Below the pieces are notes generated by a model. The model saw only the letters and a program-made list of their open reading frames with translations, searched no databases and was not told the origin of the DNA. 64,000 nucleotides of DNA, from the NCBI GenBank assembly GCA_031002005.1, contig CM061918.1, positions 60,455,478-60,519,477 on the forward strand, in the 5' to 3' direction. Positions 42,707 through 53,602 of this stretch are shown here, piece by piece. Source of the stretch: Vandiemenella viatica (taxonomy: Eukaryota; Arthropoda; Insecta; Orthoptera; Morabidae). Both the position numbers and the translations under genes were made by a program. Numbering within the stretch: the first letter of the stretch is position 1; every line of letters starts with the position of its first letter.

Positions 42707-44134
42707 CACTCCTGGAAATTGAAATAAGAACACCGTGAATTCATTGTCCCAGGAATGGGAAACTTTATATACACATTCCTGGGGTCAGATACAACACATG
42801 ATCACACAGACAGAACCATAGGCACATAGACACAGGCAACAGAGCATGCACAATGTCGGCACTAGTACCGTGTATATCCTCCTTTCGCAGCAATGCAGGC
42901 TGCAATTCTCCCATGGAGACGATCGTAGAGGTGCTGGATGTAGTCCTGTGGAACGGCATGCCAAGCCATTTCCACCTGGCGCCTCAGCTGGACCAGCGTT
43001 CGTGCTGGACGTGCAGACCGCGTGAGACGACGTTTCATCCAGTCCCAAACATGCTCAATGGGGGACAGATCCGGAGATCTCGCTGGCCAGGGTAGTTGAC
43101 TTACACCTTCTAGAGCACGTTGGGTGGCACGGGATACATGTGGACGTGCATTGTCCTGTTGGAACAGCATGTTCCCTTGCCGGTCTAGGAATGGTAGAAC
43201 GATGGGTTCGATGACGGTTTGAATGTACCGTGCACTGTTCAGTGTCCCCTCGACGATCACCAGAGGTGTACGGCCAGTGTAGGAGATCGCTCCCCACACC
43301 ATGATGCCGGGTGTTGGCCCTGTGTGCCTCGGTCGTATGCAGTCCTGATTGTGGCGCTCACCTGCACGGCGCCAAACACGCATACGACCATCATTGGCAC
43401 CAAGGCAGAAGCGACTCTCATCACTGAAGACGACACGTCTCCATTCGTCCCTCCATACACGCCTGTCGCGACACCACTGGAGGCGGGCTGCACGATGTTG
43501 GGGCGTGAGCGGAAGACGACCTAACGGTGCGCGGGACCGTAGCCCAGCTTCATGGAGACGGTTGCGAATGGTCCTCTCTGATACCCCAGGAGCAACAGTG
43601 TCCCTAATTTGCCGGGAAGTGGCGGTGCGGTCCCCTACGGCACTGCGTAGGATGCGACGGTCTCGTGTCTGGCGTGCGTCCGTGCGTCGCTGCTGTCCGG
43701 ACCCAGGTCGACGGGCACGTGCACCTTCCGCCGACCACTGGCGACAACATCGATGTACTGTGGAGACCTCGCGCCCCACATGTTGAGCAATTCGGCGGTA
43801 CGTCCACCCGGCCTCCCGCATGCCCACTATACGCCCTCGCTCAAAGTCCGTCAACTGCACATACGGTTCACGTACACGCTGTCGCGGCATGCTACCAGTG
43901 TTAAAGACTGAGATGGAGCTCCGTATGCCACGGCAAACTGGCTGACACTGACTGCGGCGGTGCCCAACCGCTGCGCAGCTAGCGCCCTTCGACGGCCAAC
44001 ACTGCTGTTCCTGGTGTGTCCGCTGTGCCGTGCGTTTGATCATTGCTTGTACAGCCCTCTCGTAGTGTCCGGAGCAAGTATGGTGGGTCTTACACACCGG
44101 CGTCAATGTGTTCTTATTTCAATTTCCAGGAGTG
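42707..44134 (-). mobile_element. Tc1-like transposon, family 2, apparently intact
   Basis: The ends are inverted repeats, CACTCCTGGAAATTGAAATA at 42707-42726 and its complement at 44115-44134, extending a few bases further inward. TA flanks both (42705-42706, 44135-44136). It is 1428 bp with one uninterrupted transposase ORF. The GC content is clearly higher than the neighbourhood. Intact ends, TA sites and ORF in one element make this the only candidate for an active transposon in the window. Confidence 0.95.
42862..43890 (-). CDS. Tc1-like transposase, uninterrupted, 342 residues
   Basis: It cuts and pastes the surrounding element at TA sites in the nucleus. I chose the ATG at 43890 (MPRQRVREPY); the frame is open 72 codons further upstream, but 342 residues is the normal Tc1 length. 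Residues 11-50 form the first HTH (FERGRIVGMREAGWTYRRIA), and residues 70-120 the second (TSRQIRDTVAPGVSERTIRN). The catalytic triad is D157 (VVFSDESRF), D246 (LFQQDNARPH) and E279 (SPDLSPIEHVW). I count 32 residues between D246 and E279, where classic Tc1 members have 34. The C terminus is AAKGGYTRY. No stop or frameshift is present. Confidence 0.93.
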   Translation of the reverse strand: MPRQRVREPYVQLTDFERGRIVGMREAGWTYRRIAQHVGREVSTVHRCCRQWSAEGARARRPGSGQQRRTDARQTRDRRILRSAVGDRTATSRQIRDTVAPGVSERTIRNRLHEAGLRSRAPLGRLPLTPQHRAARLQWCRDRRVWRDEWRRVVFSDESRFCLGANDGRMRVWRRAGERHNQDCIRPRHTGPTPGIMVWGAISYTGRTPLVIVEGTLNSARYIQTVIEPIVLPFLDRQGNMLFQQDNARPHVSRATQRALEGVSQLPWPARSPDLSPIEHVWDWMKRRLTRSARPARTLVQLRRQVEMAWHAVPQDYIQHLYDRLHGRIAACIAAKGGYTRY

Positions 44135-44136
44135 TA

Positions 44137-44859
44137 ATTAGGCTAGTCTGAAAGCTCGTGAGAAATGGCAGGTTGAACGGATTATAGTAAATCAAAGGTG
44201 TGTTTGTAAAATATTGTTTGTTTTCTGTACCTACGCACTACAGTAAAGTGATCAATAGCGGTGTTCTAAATGTGTTTTTCTGTGTTTCAGGTGAGTTCAG
44301 CTCCGCGCAGCACCTTCCAACAGGCTACGGTAATCTCGCTTTAACAACACGTCGTGGTGGGTTATTGTCAGACATCGCAGGTAACTTCCATCATTGAGCT
44401 CTGTAATATGGAAGGCATGCAGTCTGGATCTTTTCAATGAAATGCTTCTTAGCTTTATGTGTATGTAACGAAATGTATATATTATCCGCCAAACCCTATA
44501 TCAGCCAAACTAGTTTGTTTTAGGCCAAACCGATTTATCCGGCGCGTGTCAGGAGATACTAGTTTAGCATAGGACAATCTAATTTAAACTGAAAACTTAA
44601 CTTGTTTGGCGTAGGCCGAACTGATTTTCAATTGTTTTTTAGTACAATTAGGTTAAATCGTTGCAACAGCGAAAATGTTACCAGCCAAACCCAATTTCGG
44701 AAGAAACTTGTTTGTTTCCTAACTGTTACCGGCCAAATTCATCAAACTAGTTATTGTGTCTACAGCGATGTGTTTATTATGTAGTTAAAAAGTGCAGTTT
44801 AACAGCAAATTATACAACATATAGTGAAGTGAGCAATATTAAATGTAATAATGCTAAAG
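44137..44859. other. Intergenic DNA with degenerate CCAAAC repeats
   Basis: At 44485-44760 the motif CCAAAC(C/T)..., often near TTTGTTT and GGCC, recurs about seven times irregularly. It looks like a decayed tandem repeat. No gene is recognised. Confidence 0.35.
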
Positions 44860-44995
44860 TGTAGCAAGAAACAACGGTGCAGAAAATTGCGGAAGGTGCT
44901 GTTCCGGACTGACATGTGCTAGCTGCCACAATTTTTACCACTGACGATGCCCCACTCCAGAAGTGCGATACGCGTCTGGTAGATGAAAGTCAGTA
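44860..44995 (+). pseudogene. PHD-finger-like relic
   Basis: One plus-strand frame reads CGRCCSGLTCASCHNFYH, a stop, then RCP. This gives C-x2-C, C-x2-C and H-x2-C spacing, the first half of a C4HC3 PHD finger, as found in some insect LINE ORFs and chromatin proteins. A single stop (TGA) interrupts it. Too short to classify further. Confidence 0.35.
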
Positions 44996-45175
44996 AAAAA
45001 CAGTTGTTAGAAGACGGATTTTTATTCAAAAATACTTAAATACTAAGTTCCGTTTTTCATTTTCCTAATGAGTGTCTGGTTTGGAACGAATAAATTGACG
45101 CAGTAAACTAACTCGGTACTCTGAACCAGTTTCTACAACGACTATAAGCTCTGCAGTTATATTTTACAGTTGAGG

Positions 45176-45393
45176 CACGTAGCGTGTAGGGTGAACGGTT
45201 AACGATCTGGCCTCACATTCGGGAGGACGTGGGTTCGAATCCCCGTCCGGGCATCCAGATTTGAGTTTTCCGTGGTTTCCCCAAATCACTCCAAAAGGCC
45301 ATGGCAGAATCACTTCCCGTTCTTTGTCTCCCATTGCATCTCGCCTCTAATGACCACGCCGTTGACGAGGCGTAAAGCCCAAGCAAAAAAATA
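45176..45393 (+). mobile_element. SINE-A copy
   Basis: It has GGGTGAACGGTTAACG, CACATTCGGGAGGACG, GGTTCGAATCCCCG (B box), CCCCAAATCACTCC and GACGAGGCGTAAAGCCC, then seven A. About 20 bp is missing before GGCCATGG. Confidence 0.88.
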
Positions 45394-45699
45394 CAATTGA
45401 GGTTACGTCTCTTTATAATTGTTCCGCTAAAAATTTGTTTGCGTAGCGCAGTAGTGATGGAAATGTTTTTTTGCTGTTATGTGACTGCAGCGTCGCTTTT
45501 CAAGCCGTTTATTACGTCTCCTGCCTGGCGTTTACTGCAGTTTGCTCAAAACAGTAAAACCTTATTCGCTCGCGCGGGTCAATTGCGCGAGTTTTACGAT
45601 ACGAAGTTCGCCTGCAGACTAGGTGCTATCGTCGAAACACCTCGCTACTGGAAACACTCAGCAGGCAGTAGCCAATCAGAACCGACTCCATAACCGTAA

Positions 45700-45730
<31 letters not shown>

Positions 45731-46298
45731 AAGCGACCATTAATGTGTCAGTACCAGGTTGTCTATTAAATTGAATGCACTATAAACAGTAAAAGTTTTT
45801 TTTGATAAATTAGAAAACAAATTATTTTTAAATAGAGTTCCATTATAAGTTTTGCGAAATCGTATTCCAGCTCTATACTAGCTGCATGTGCCCTTCAGGT
45901 TCCTGATATGCCGGACATTAATATAAACTGAATAATTGGATCAAGCGTAATAAGCATAAGTAATTTTTAATTTACTGTAAACATCTTTGTGCTTTAAGAC
46001 ACACACACAAAAGATAACTTTACTACTACCTAGATTCTGTTTATAATGACACAGTGGTCACATTGGTGCTTTATTCCATATCAGCGTTTAACGAAATGTG
46101 ATTTTTTCGTTTAATGTTACGAAAATTATAGTTTTCCTTGAGACCACAGATTTAATCTTCACCAAAGTTTACGCTTAGTGATATGATTCTGTACTTTATC
46201 ATGGGTTAGTTAATAATCATCTCCAAGTATTAATAAGAATCAATTTTAATGTAGATTTAATTGCTTACATTTTATATAATTTTTAAAATATAGGTTGA
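45394..46298. other. AT-rich intergenic DNA before the gap
   Basis: It contains a TA microsatellite (45699-45722). An open frame at 45397-45693 shows no domain. Confidence 0.4.
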
Positions 46299-47298
46299 NN
46301 NNNNNNNNNNNNNNNNNNNNNNNNNNNNNNNNNNNNNNNNNNNNNNNNNNNNNNNNNNNNNNNNNNNNNNNNNNNNNNNNNNNNNNNNNNNNNNNNNNNN
46401 NNNNNNNNNNNNNNNNNNNNNNNNNNNNNNNNNNNNNNNNNNNNNNNNNNNNNNNNNNNNNNNNNNNNNNNNNNNNNNNNNNNNNNNNNNNNNNNNNNNN
46501 NNNNNNNNNNNNNNNNNNNNNNNNNNNNNNNNNNNNNNNNNNNNNNNNNNNNNNNNNNNNNNNNNNNNNNNNNNNNNNNNNNNNNNNNNNNNNNNNNNNN
46601 NNNNNNNNNNNNNNNNNNNNNNNNNNNNNNNNNNNNNNNNNNNNNNNNNNNNNNNNNNNNNNNNNNNNNNNNNNNNNNNNNNNNNNNNNNNNNNNNNNNN
46701 NNNNNNNNNNNNNNNNNNNNNNNNNNNNNNNNNNNNNNNNNNNNNNNNNNNNNNNNNNNNNNNNNNNNNNNNNNNNNNNNNNNNNNNNNNNNNNNNNNNN
46801 NNNNNNNNNNNNNNNNNNNNNNNNNNNNNNNNNNNNNNNNNNNNNNNNNNNNNNNNNNNNNNNNNNNNNNNNNNNNNNNNNNNNNNNNNNNNNNNNNNNN
46901 NNNNNNNNNNNNNNNNNNNNNNNNNNNNNNNNNNNNNNNNNNNNNNNNNNNNNNNNNNNNNNNNNNNNNNNNNNNNNNNNNNNNNNNNNNNNNNNNNNNN
47001 NNNNNNNNNNNNNNNNNNNNNNNNNNNNNNNNNNNNNNNNNNNNNNNNNNNNNNNNNNNNNNNNNNNNNNNNNNNNNNNNNNNNNNNNNNNNNNNNNNNN
47101 NNNNNNNNNNNNNNNNNNNNNNNNNNNNNNNNNNNNNNNNNNNNNNNNNNNNNNNNNNNNNNNNNNNNNNNNNNNNNNNNNNNNNNNNNNNNNNNNNNNN
47201 NNNNNNNNNNNNNNNNNNNNNNNNNNNNNNNNNNNNNNNNNNNNNNNNNNNNNNNNNNNNNNNNNNNNNNNNNNNNNNNNNNNNNNNNNNNNNNNNNN
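46299..47298. other. Assembly gap, exactly 1000 N
   Basis: The round length shows a placeholder of unknown true size. Open frames spanning it are meaningless. Confidence 0.99.
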
Positions 47299-47343
47299 TT
47301 CTATTCCGGCGTTACCTTTAGTCCAGATAAATGTTACCTCCAA
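47299..47343 (-). pseudogene. RNase H fragment of a retroelement at the gap edge
   Basis: The minus strand reads VTFIWTKGNAGIE and then enters the gap. It fits the end of RNase HI domains in Jockey/I-type LINEs (V-x-x-x-W-x-x-G-H-x-G-I-x-G-N-E), with H replaced by N. This suggests the gap hides a LINE on the minus strand. Confidence 0.4.
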
Positions 47344-47959
47344 TCTACAGGTTAGTAAGGATATCTCTATTTTGTCGACGTCAATGATCGATTTCTTTCC
47401 CGTTCATTATCGACACTACCCTCTTCTCCATGGACGAGCCTCTCTGGTTGAGTGAGTGACATGGCTTGCGCGCAATGACGTGAGGTGCGGCACAGTGGGC
47501 GCTGACCCGGCAGGTTGTGAAAAATTGCCGTGAGAGGCGCTGTAGTTGACGGACGGTGGCTATCGACTGTGTTAGCCATCGACCCGCGGCGTAAGCGACC
47601 TGTCGATAGTGCCCGCGGGGTTTAGGTTCGACAGCCACTTTTAATGAGAGGCGTTTAGTTCCCCGTCGGGTGCTGGACGGGCAGGTGAACGCAGACTAGT
47701 GCGACAGCTGTACAACATTTGGTTTCTAATATCGCAGCTACCAACCTGCAAAGTAATCTCCTTGAAGTGCATAAACTTCTCCTAGCGATAAGCCATTCTT
47801 GAAAGTATTTTAGGAACACTTACCTGGGAATAAATTACAACTGGAGAGTCACGAAATGGATTACGTATCAGCTGCTGCGTATTTTAGGTTTTTTGAATTG
47901 ACTTCAACAAAAAATGATGGCTCTAATGGAATGACATAACTCGTTAAATAGATTCACAC
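47344..47959. other. Intergenic DNA, GC-rich in part
   Basis: 47460-47640 is GC-rich, with overlapping open frames on minus and no recognised domain. Confidence 0.35.
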
Positions 47960-48760
47960 ACTTTTTTTTATGTCATCAGTCTTTCGACTGGTTTGAGCAA
48001 TCCTCCATGCATTCATATCTTGTGCTAATCTCTTGATCTTTACGTATCTCTTACAACCCACGTCCTCAATTATCTGCTTCATATATTTTAATCTCTGTGT
48101 TCCTCTACAGTTCTTACCTTCGACTGTTCCCTCCACTAACAAATTAACCAATCCAGCATGTCTCGAAATATGACCTACCAGCCAGTCTCTTCTTTCTGTA
48201 AGCTTCTTCCACAATCGTCTTTCCTCACTCATAATTTCCAAAACTCGTTCATTTCATACTTTTTATGTCCACTTCAGCATTCTTCTGTAGCACCACATTT
48301 CAAATGCTTCAATTTTACTTCTTTACGGTATTCCCAAAATCCATGTTTCGCTCCCGTTAAGTTTTTCTAATTCCTAGATCAATATTTGAAACTAAAAGGT
48401 TCTCTTTTTCATGAAGGCTCCTTTTGCTAGTGCTATTCTGCTTTTAACATCATTCCTGCTTCAGCCATCTGTGGTAATTTTGCTTCGCAAGTAACAGAAT
48501 TCACTTACTTATCCAATTGCATTCGATCCTATTTTTATATTTAATCTACTAGTATTGGTATCATTTCTGCTATATTTCATCACTTTAGTCTTTTTTTGAT
48601 TTATATTCACTCCAAAATCTTCCTTCAATATTTTGTTCATGCCATTAAGTAATTTCTCAATATGCTCAGCCCTCTCTGCTAACAAGACAATGTCATCAGC
48701 AAATCGTAGCATACTGATTCTTTCTCCCTGAACACTTATGCCACATGGAAACACACTTAT
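47960..48760 (-). pseudogene. RTE-like LINE, minus strand, RT to 3' end
   Basis: On the minus strand it begins GISVQGERISMLRFADDIVL (FADD box intact). It continues through KTKVMKYSRNDTNTSRLN, and after frameshifts MSEERRLWKKLTERRDWLVG and QIIEDVGCKRYVK. It ends with GACTGATGAC and an A run (T run at 47962). It is the full view of the fragment at 1-186. Confidence 0.85.
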
Positions 48761-49477
48761 CAAGCATTAAAACGCAAGACAACCAAATAGACGGTTAACT
48801 GCATATTTTGCTGATAGCATAAGTAATGAAAAGGATTTGATAAATGCTGCGGTATAATTTCACTTTAAACTACATGAATTTTTTTATAACTCCAATAAGG
48901 TACCGTCTACATGTCTATAGGCGGAAGTTTATAAACCCGGCATAGACAAGAAATTAATTGATTTCGATATTACGCGATGTCCGCAAATAAGTCTGACTGA
49001 GAACGGGAAGTAATATAAACAGGAGTGAATGAATTCTGCCCAATTATATGGCCTCTCGGATTAAATCGGACCAGTGATAAACTGCTACTATCGGCTCGTA
49101 GAGTCACAACAGAATGAACAGGCAACGGATTTCACCCCCTCTTTTCTTCATCTCTAATTTCTATACACACTGTCACACGCATCCACACATACGAAACACA
49201 CTACAACTAACACAGTTCATTTTCCCAAGAAAGTTCCCACGAAGGGGTACATTATCCATGGTAACTGCCTACGCTCAAAGTAAGGTGTGACATCATTAGA
49301 ATTGTAACTCCAACAGTAGCCGCTACTAGCGTAAGACGGAATGTTCTCGCAGATAGCATTGCTACTAATGTATTTTAGCGATTTTGGTACACGTATAGCA
49401 GCAGTTTTGTTTATACCGCTTTTTATACTAGACATATTTTATGCGTCTCGTTAAACTGAATAAAGTGGACGTACAGT

Positions 49478-49687
49478 TTGTCAACATCGGAAATTCATCC
49501 ATCGTTGTCAAAGGCATTTAAGCAATCTGCTCATTTACTTTCAACAGTGACTGAAAGGGCGGCTAGCTTATTACGTGGCCGTGTATATCTGGAATGTGAT
49601 CCACGTGAATGGCGACAAAAAACTGGGATCACAGATAGAAGCAATATAATATTGGACGGTCGAAGATTAAAAAGGTATATGAAGTAG
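49478..49687 (+). CDS. Conserved small ORF, 69 codons, function unknown
   Basis: The frame STSEIHPSLSKAFKQSAHLL, then STVTERAASLLRGRVYLECD, then PREWRQKTGITDRSNIILDG ends RRLKRYMK and TAG. It is open in copy 2 and broken by two stops in copy 1. There is no ATG at its start. An AG (GTACAG) just upstream could be a splice acceptor, so it may be a last exon or a retrocopy. Composition looks protein-like, but I recognise no family. Confidence 0.3.
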   Translation: MSTSEIHPSLSKAFKQSAHLLSTVTERAASLLRGRVYLECDPREWRQKTGITDRSNIILDGRRLKRYMK

Positions 49688-50125
49688 TTGAGGCCTCAAC
49701 CATATCGGAGCAAAACGTCCTGTAAATTTTACATCAAGAATTAAAAATGAGAAAGCTTTGTGTGAGACGGGTAACACAATTATTAACTGAAACGAATTTA
49801 TTATTAATGTCAGAACTGTTTCAAAAGGAACCTATCCGTATTGTGGTACGGTTTGTTGTTAGGAAGTAGACATTGTAAGGGTTCAAGAATAGTTCTACTT
49901 TATTATTTTCGTGATGTATAGACGTTCGGCTGCCCCAGAGACCTGCCCAAGCGGGCGGCTGTTGTCCGAGGCAGAGGTGGAAGTTACTGGTCATAAAACG
50001 GCCCGCCGACTGGGGGTCTCCATGGGTACCGAGGGCAGTCTGGTAGTGAGAAGGCACACTGTACAGACCTGGGATATGGAGGGTAGGCAGTAGCAGACGT
50101 TCCGTTATATGCGGCAGGGATATAA

Positions 50126-50280
50126 GGGAGCGTCCATAAACTAGGTGGCTCCAGCCTCGTCACCCCTCCCCCACCCCGCATTTCCCCATATGGAACGTAG
50201 CTTTTTGTCTATTTATTCCAGAAGACATTTTATACTGCATTCTCCCAGACTATCGTTAAAGTTATTGGGTATATAATTAA
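50126..50280 (-). mobile_element. Split Harbinger-like MITE, left part (copy 2)
   Basis: It starts GGGAGCGTCCATAAACTAGG after TAA (50123-50125). It is interrupted at 50281 by the LINE and resumes at 52158. Confidence 0.85.
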
Positions 50281-51412
50281 CACGGTACAAGGGAAGCAAT
50301 TCTGGCTCTAAGATTAATACTTGAGGGGTGGATCAAGAAAAACAAAGAAACTTTTATGGTGTTTGTTGATTTAGAAAAAGTTTTTGATAATGTTAAGTGG
50401 GACAAGATGTTCGAAATATTAAAGAAGTCAGGTCTAAAATATCGAGTTAGAAGAATAGTTTATAAACTATAATAAAAGTGGATAACCATGAGAGACATGC
50501 ATCAGTTAAAAATGGTATGAGACAAGGTTGCAATCTAACCCCGTTAAAATTCAACTTGTAAGTAAAAGAAGCAATAACGAAATTAAAAAGAAATTCATGT
50601 GGCGTAATTGTTCTGGGAGAAAAAATCAGTATGCTACATTGTCTTGTTAGCAGAACAGGCTGAAGATATTGAGAAGTTACCGAATGGAATGGACAGAATA
50701 CTAAATATTTTGGACTGAATATAAATCAAAGCAAGACAAAAGTGATAAAATGTAGCAGAAATGATACCAATACTAGTAGATTAAATATAAATATAGGATT
50801 GGATGCAATAGGAGAAGTAAGTGAGTTCTGTTACTTGGGAAGCAAAATTACAACCGATGGCCGAAGCAGGAATGATGTTAAAAGCAGAATAGCACTAGCA
50901 AAAAGTGCCTTCATGAAAAAGAGAAAACTTTCAATTTCAAACATTGATCTAGGAATTAAAAATAACTTTTTAAAACACTATGTGTGGAGCACAGAACTTT
51001 ATCGAAGTGAAACATTGGCTTTAGGAATACCTGAAAGAAAGAAAATTGAACCATTTGAAATGTGGTGCTACAGAAGAATGCTGGAAATTAAGTGGACAGA
51101 AAAAGTAAGAAATGAACGAGTTTTGGAAATGATGGGCGAGGAAAGAAGTTTGTGGAAGAAGCTTACAGAAAGAAGAGACAGACTGGTAAGTCATATTTTG
51201 AGACATACTGGATTGGTTAATTTGTTAGTGGAGGGAACAATCGAAGGTAAGAATTGTAGAGGAAGATAGAAATTAGAATATATGAAGCAGATAATTGAGG
51301 ACTTGGTTTGTAAGGGGTATGTAGAGATGAAGAAGTAAGCTCAAGATAGGGAGAGATGGAGGATTGCATCAAACCAGTCTACAGACTGATGACAGAAAGA
51401 AAAATTAACATG
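50281..51412 (+). pseudogene. RTE-like LINE in the MITE (copy 2)
   Basis: It is the same insertion as 2914-4045. The C-terminal frame is better kept here: 50742-51269 is open for 175 codons, from KCSRNDTNTSRLNINIG through YLGSKITTDGRSRNDVK and MWCYRRMLEIKWTEKV to EGKNCRGR. The FADD box has been lost by a short deletion near 50635. Upstream frames are broken. Confidence 0.87.
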
Positions 51413-52157
51413 ACCAATATTTGCTTTATACGCATTTTATAATTATAAATATTCCGAATGAAATGGCGACACTAGCCACTCCTGCAAATGATCGATTATT
51501 GGGAAAACCTATCTCAGGTACAGCCAGGATCCTTTTCCCTTTGAGGTGTTATTAAAAACGTTCATCATGGCTTATTAAATTATAAAACTGATCAAACTAT
51601 ACCTGCCGCGTAAGAAGAGCTGTATTTTTTATTTTCTTTGCTATAGTTCTTTATCATTTCTTTCTACATTATCAAGGAATAACTCTTGTTGTTTCTGAAA
51701 GATTTCTTTAGCTCACTGACGCTGTTTTGGATGTTGAAAACTAGCTGAAAAAATATTCCTCATAAGCTTCGTAAAATTTACTGTTCATCGCCATTTCACA
51801 CCACACTTTGAATTTGATATAACACTTTAGCGAGGACTATGATTACAGATGCACTAAAATTGTCTTAATAACACAAAATTAGAATTATTTTATCAACGAG
51901 CTATTTGCAACACGCAAGCCATCCGAATCGAAATAGATCGTTTTTTATCTTAACTGTAATTGGCGTTGAAAATTCCACGTGACATCTGCGAGCGAGTTTG
52001 AGTCTAGGAAGCACACGCCTAATGTTTTTCGGTGCGTAATGCGCCGTCCCGAGTCGATTAATTCAAATGCGCCTGCCCCGTACTACCCGAACACTATGAC
52101 TTCAAGTCGCACGCATACGCGGCAGTGTCAATAAATAGGGTTTCTAAAATACGGAAC
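51413..52157. other. Unidentified segment behind the LINE (copy 2)
   Basis: This is the paralog of 4046-4790, almost identical. No ORF or TIR is found. Confidence 0.6.
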
Positions 52158-52355
52158 TAATTAAATGACGGAAATAAATATCAACATTGTGTTGTGTTGA
52201 TAGAACCCCATTTTAACTGTGACAAATAAAAGGAATCAAAAGCTACATAGCTTGGCTCGAACACTTCCCCTCCTCCACGAGGCTCGGAATAGCTTTCTAT
52301 CCAGTCCCTTCCCCCGTCCCCTCTTGACCAAGCCACGTAGTTTATGAACGCTACC
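52158..52355 (-). mobile_element. Split Harbinger-like MITE, right part (copy 2)
   Basis: It resumes with TAATTAAATGACGGAAATAA and ends AGTTTATGAACGCTACC before TAA (52356-52358). With 50126-50280 it forms one element of about 350 bp. Confidence 0.85.
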
Positions 52356-52843
52356 TAACGGCGGAAGCAATATATTCTTCGGGAGTTTATAGGAGATACA
52401 GTTACCAGAACATAGTTGAGTATGGGCAGTGGCGGACTATACCTGTAGTTACTACCTTAGAAGTCACCAAGCACAGTGAAATGAACTTATCTCCGCGGCG
52501 AACCTGTAGCCTACATTTATAAAGATAGAAGACTTAGGTTTTCTGAATTGAGAATAAAGTCAAATAAATGCAATTACTTCATTTAGTTCAAGGATATCTA
52601 GTCACGTAAGTAGTTCAACATCGTGGGTCCACAGAAACGAAACAGCGGTTGGAACAATTGGTGGAAGCCAGAGGCTCTGCAGCAAAAGAGGATAGGTCGA
52701 TTTAAGCTGCCATAAAAATCATGACCAGTGTTTTATGCGATACAAAAGGATTCTTTTAACTGATTACCTTATACTTGGTAAAAAAACAAAAAAAAAAAAA
52801 ACAAAAAAAAAAAACAAAAAACAAAAAACTGGAAAGTATTAAA

Positions 52844-53095
52844 CCGAGCGGGGCGGTGTAACGGTTAGCGTTCTCGCCTCGCATTCGGGAGGACGGCGGT
52901 TCGAATCCCCGTCCGGGTATCCAGATTTGGGTTTTCCATGGTTTCCCCAAATCACTCCAGGCAAATGCCGGGATGCTTCCTTCAAAAGGCCATGGCCGAA
53001 TTCCTTCCCATTCCTTGCCCCCATCCTTGCCCCCCATCCTTTCCCGTCTCTAAAAGACCTCGATGTTAAAAAGAGACGTAAAGCAGTTAAAAAAA
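52844..53095 (+). mobile_element. SINE-A (copy 2)
   Basis: This is the paralog of 5037-5289, with B box GGTTCGAATCCCC and the AGTATTAA duplication. An A/C-rich run (52782-52828) lies upstream. Confidence 0.9.
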
Positions 53096-53602
53096 AGTAT
53101 TAATGAAAGTTTTCTGGATCAAATATGTGGAAAAAATGGTTAGAAAAGACCTGGATTACGAAATAAAAAAATCTTGTTTTACCAGAGCAATGCAGTAGCC
53201 CACAAAGATGCTCTGGAAACGTGAAACTGGCGGATCTTTGGTCAATCCACTCTGTTCACCAGATTCGGCCAACTCTGACTTCCACATATAAAGAAATTTG
53301 AGGCTGGAAGACGTTTTGAGTTAAATGAAGAGACGTTACCATAGGTAGGTATATTACTGTTTAACCAAATTCACATTTTAGGAATGGAATTCATTCATTG
53401 TAAAAACGTTGGAAATTTTCATTTAACCAAAGGGAATTACGTGTAAAAATAAACGTATTTTTGAACTAGAAAACAAACTCTTTCACTGCCAAGTCGTGAA
53501 ATTTTAACCTTCCTCTCTTATTTGCCATGCTGGTTCACAGAGCGCTTAATTTATCTCTGAGCGCGTGTCATTACAACACCATTTCTATGGTTAACTATGT
53601 TA

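Noticed and set aside
43219..43786. Plus-strand ORFs opposite the Tc1 transposase
   Set aside because: They are shadows of the GC-rich transposase on the minus strand and show no domains.
46246..47455. Very long open frames across N
   Set aside because: They consist of undetermined residues in assembly gaps; the same holds at 62357-63467.
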